This document shows positions 20,520-21,087 of a stretch of DNA of 21,087 nt, piece after piece (the first letter of the stretch is position 1; each line of letters starts with the position of its first letter). The notes under the pieces are model-generated. The model worked only from the letters and a program-made list of their open reading frames with translations. It ran no database searches and was not told where the DNA came from. The DNA comes from an uncultured Eubacteriales bacterium. GTDB taxonomy: Bacteria; Bacillota; Clostridia; Oscillospirales; Acutalibacteraceae. Location: the NCBI GenBank assembly GCA_948968885.1, contig CAREUR010000017.1:1-21087 (forward strand), read 5' to 3'. The position numbers and the translations under genes are program-made.

Positions 20520-21087
20520 GCTAGGTTTAATGCTCGCGCGCAGGTTGCGACCAAGAAGCAAGTTAATACGCCAACGATGGTTGGGAGCAGGAAAGACACC
20601 GCGGCCCACTTGAGGCTGCCGGTTTCTTTTTTTATTGTCAGGCAGGTCGTGCCGCACGGGAAGTGCATCAGCGAGAACAGCATGGTGCAGACGGCCGTGA
20701 GCCACGTCCAGCCGTTGTTGACGAGCAGCAAATAGAGTTCGTGAAGGCTTTCGAAGTCGGTTAACGTCCCGGTGCACAGGTAGCTCATTATGATTATCGG
20801 CATGACGATTTCGTTTGCCGGGAAACCCAGTATAAAGGCCATCAGGATCACGCCGTCCATCCCGATTAGCTTTGCAAAGGGGTCTAAGAAGTTTGAGCAA
20901 TGCAGGAGTACACTAGAGTCGCCAATATAGACGTTGGACATCAACCAGATTAGGAGTCCGGCAGGCGCTGCGACCATTATTGCTCGGCCCAAGACAAATA
21001 GTGTCCGGTCGAAGATGGATCGCACAATTACTTTGCCAACTTGCGGACGTCTATATGGCGGGAGTTCTAGGACAAAGGAGGACGGCA
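20516..21087 (-). CDS. feoB: Ferrous iron transporter FeoB, C-terminal part (cut by the right edge)
   Basis: The last 190 residues of FeoB, reading leftward; the N-terminal GTPase domain lies beyond the window. The visible start SSFVLELPPYRRPQ is the characteristic FeoB motif before the final membrane helices. It is followed by the hydrophobic core with LGFPANEIVMPI and the conserved HFPCGTTCLTIKKETGS near the C-terminus. FeoB imports Fe(II) across the cytoplasmic membrane, usually under anaerobic conditions, which agrees with an anaerobic lifestyle. The GTG at 21025 is an internal Val codon, because the frame stays open and conserved to the edge. The TAA stop (20518-20516) overlaps the TAG stop of the convergent SDR gene. 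No Cys-rich FeoC-like tail is visible. Confidence 0.92.
   Translation of the reverse strand, partial: PSSFVLELPPYRRPQVGKVIVRSIFDRTLFVLGRAIMVAAPAGLLIWLMSNVYIGDSSVLLHCSNFLDPFAKLIGMDGVILMAFILGFPANEIVMPIIIMSYLCTGTLTDFESLHELYLLLVNNGWTWLTAVCTMLFSLMHFPCGTTCLTIKKETGSLKWAAVSFLLPTIVGVLTCFLVATCARALNLA

Overview
The window reads as chromosome of a Gram-positive, probably anaerobic and endospore-forming bacterium of the class Clostridia. Three things point there: AddAB (the Firmicutes end-processing nuclease) instead of RecBCD; a DUF2508/YaaL-BofA pair (BofA is a sporulation checkpoint protein); and a SAM-I riboswitch in front of metK. SecG, RibU, WalJ/YycJ, NrdR and strong AGGAGG-type ribosome binding sites agree. 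The genus cannot be fixed from the sequence alone.

Layout. (1) Positions 1-1728, minus strand: an AT-rich accessory operon of secreted proteins of unknown function, leaving the window on the left. A 295-residue protein with two 22-residue tandem repeats is followed by a 203-residue coiled-coil-like protein. Next comes the first 16 codons of a third gene whose start region is an exact copy of the second gene's. This is the least explained part of the window. (2) 1781-7513: hemW (plus strand) converges on a minus-strand block yifB, murA, walJ/yycJ and rlmH. (3) 7530-17110, plus strand: ribU, the SAM-I riboswitch with metK, a small conserved-looking membrane protein, and addB-addA with overlapping ends. 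(4) 17119-20519, plus strand: secG, a 388-bp gap with RNA-like structure, yaaL-bofA, nrdR, trxA, a flavin reductase-like protein and an SDR/FabG-like reductase. (5) 20516 to the right edge, minus strand: the C-terminal part of FeoB.

How the genes fit together. Most of the window is housekeeping: envelope synthesis and export (MurA, WalJ, SecG), genome maintenance (AddAB, YifB/ComM), ribosome modification (RlmH) and cofactor supply (HemW, RibU, MetK, FeoB). NrdR next to thioredoxin links control of ribonucleotide reductase to a reductant for it. Vegetative-type promoters with 17-bp spacing can be read upstream of seven genes or operons, with an extended -10 site before addB. Start codons are often TTG or GTG.

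Most worth a second look: the tandem secreted-protein family with its duplicated leader and in-frame 66-bp repeat; a Shine-Dalgarno sequence with no start codon at the predicted 5' end of that operon's mRNA (a STAB-SD candidate); mutually exclusive hairpins after secG; a decoy ATG just ahead of the murA TTG start; and a ribU promoter that leaves no room for the usual FMN riboswitch.
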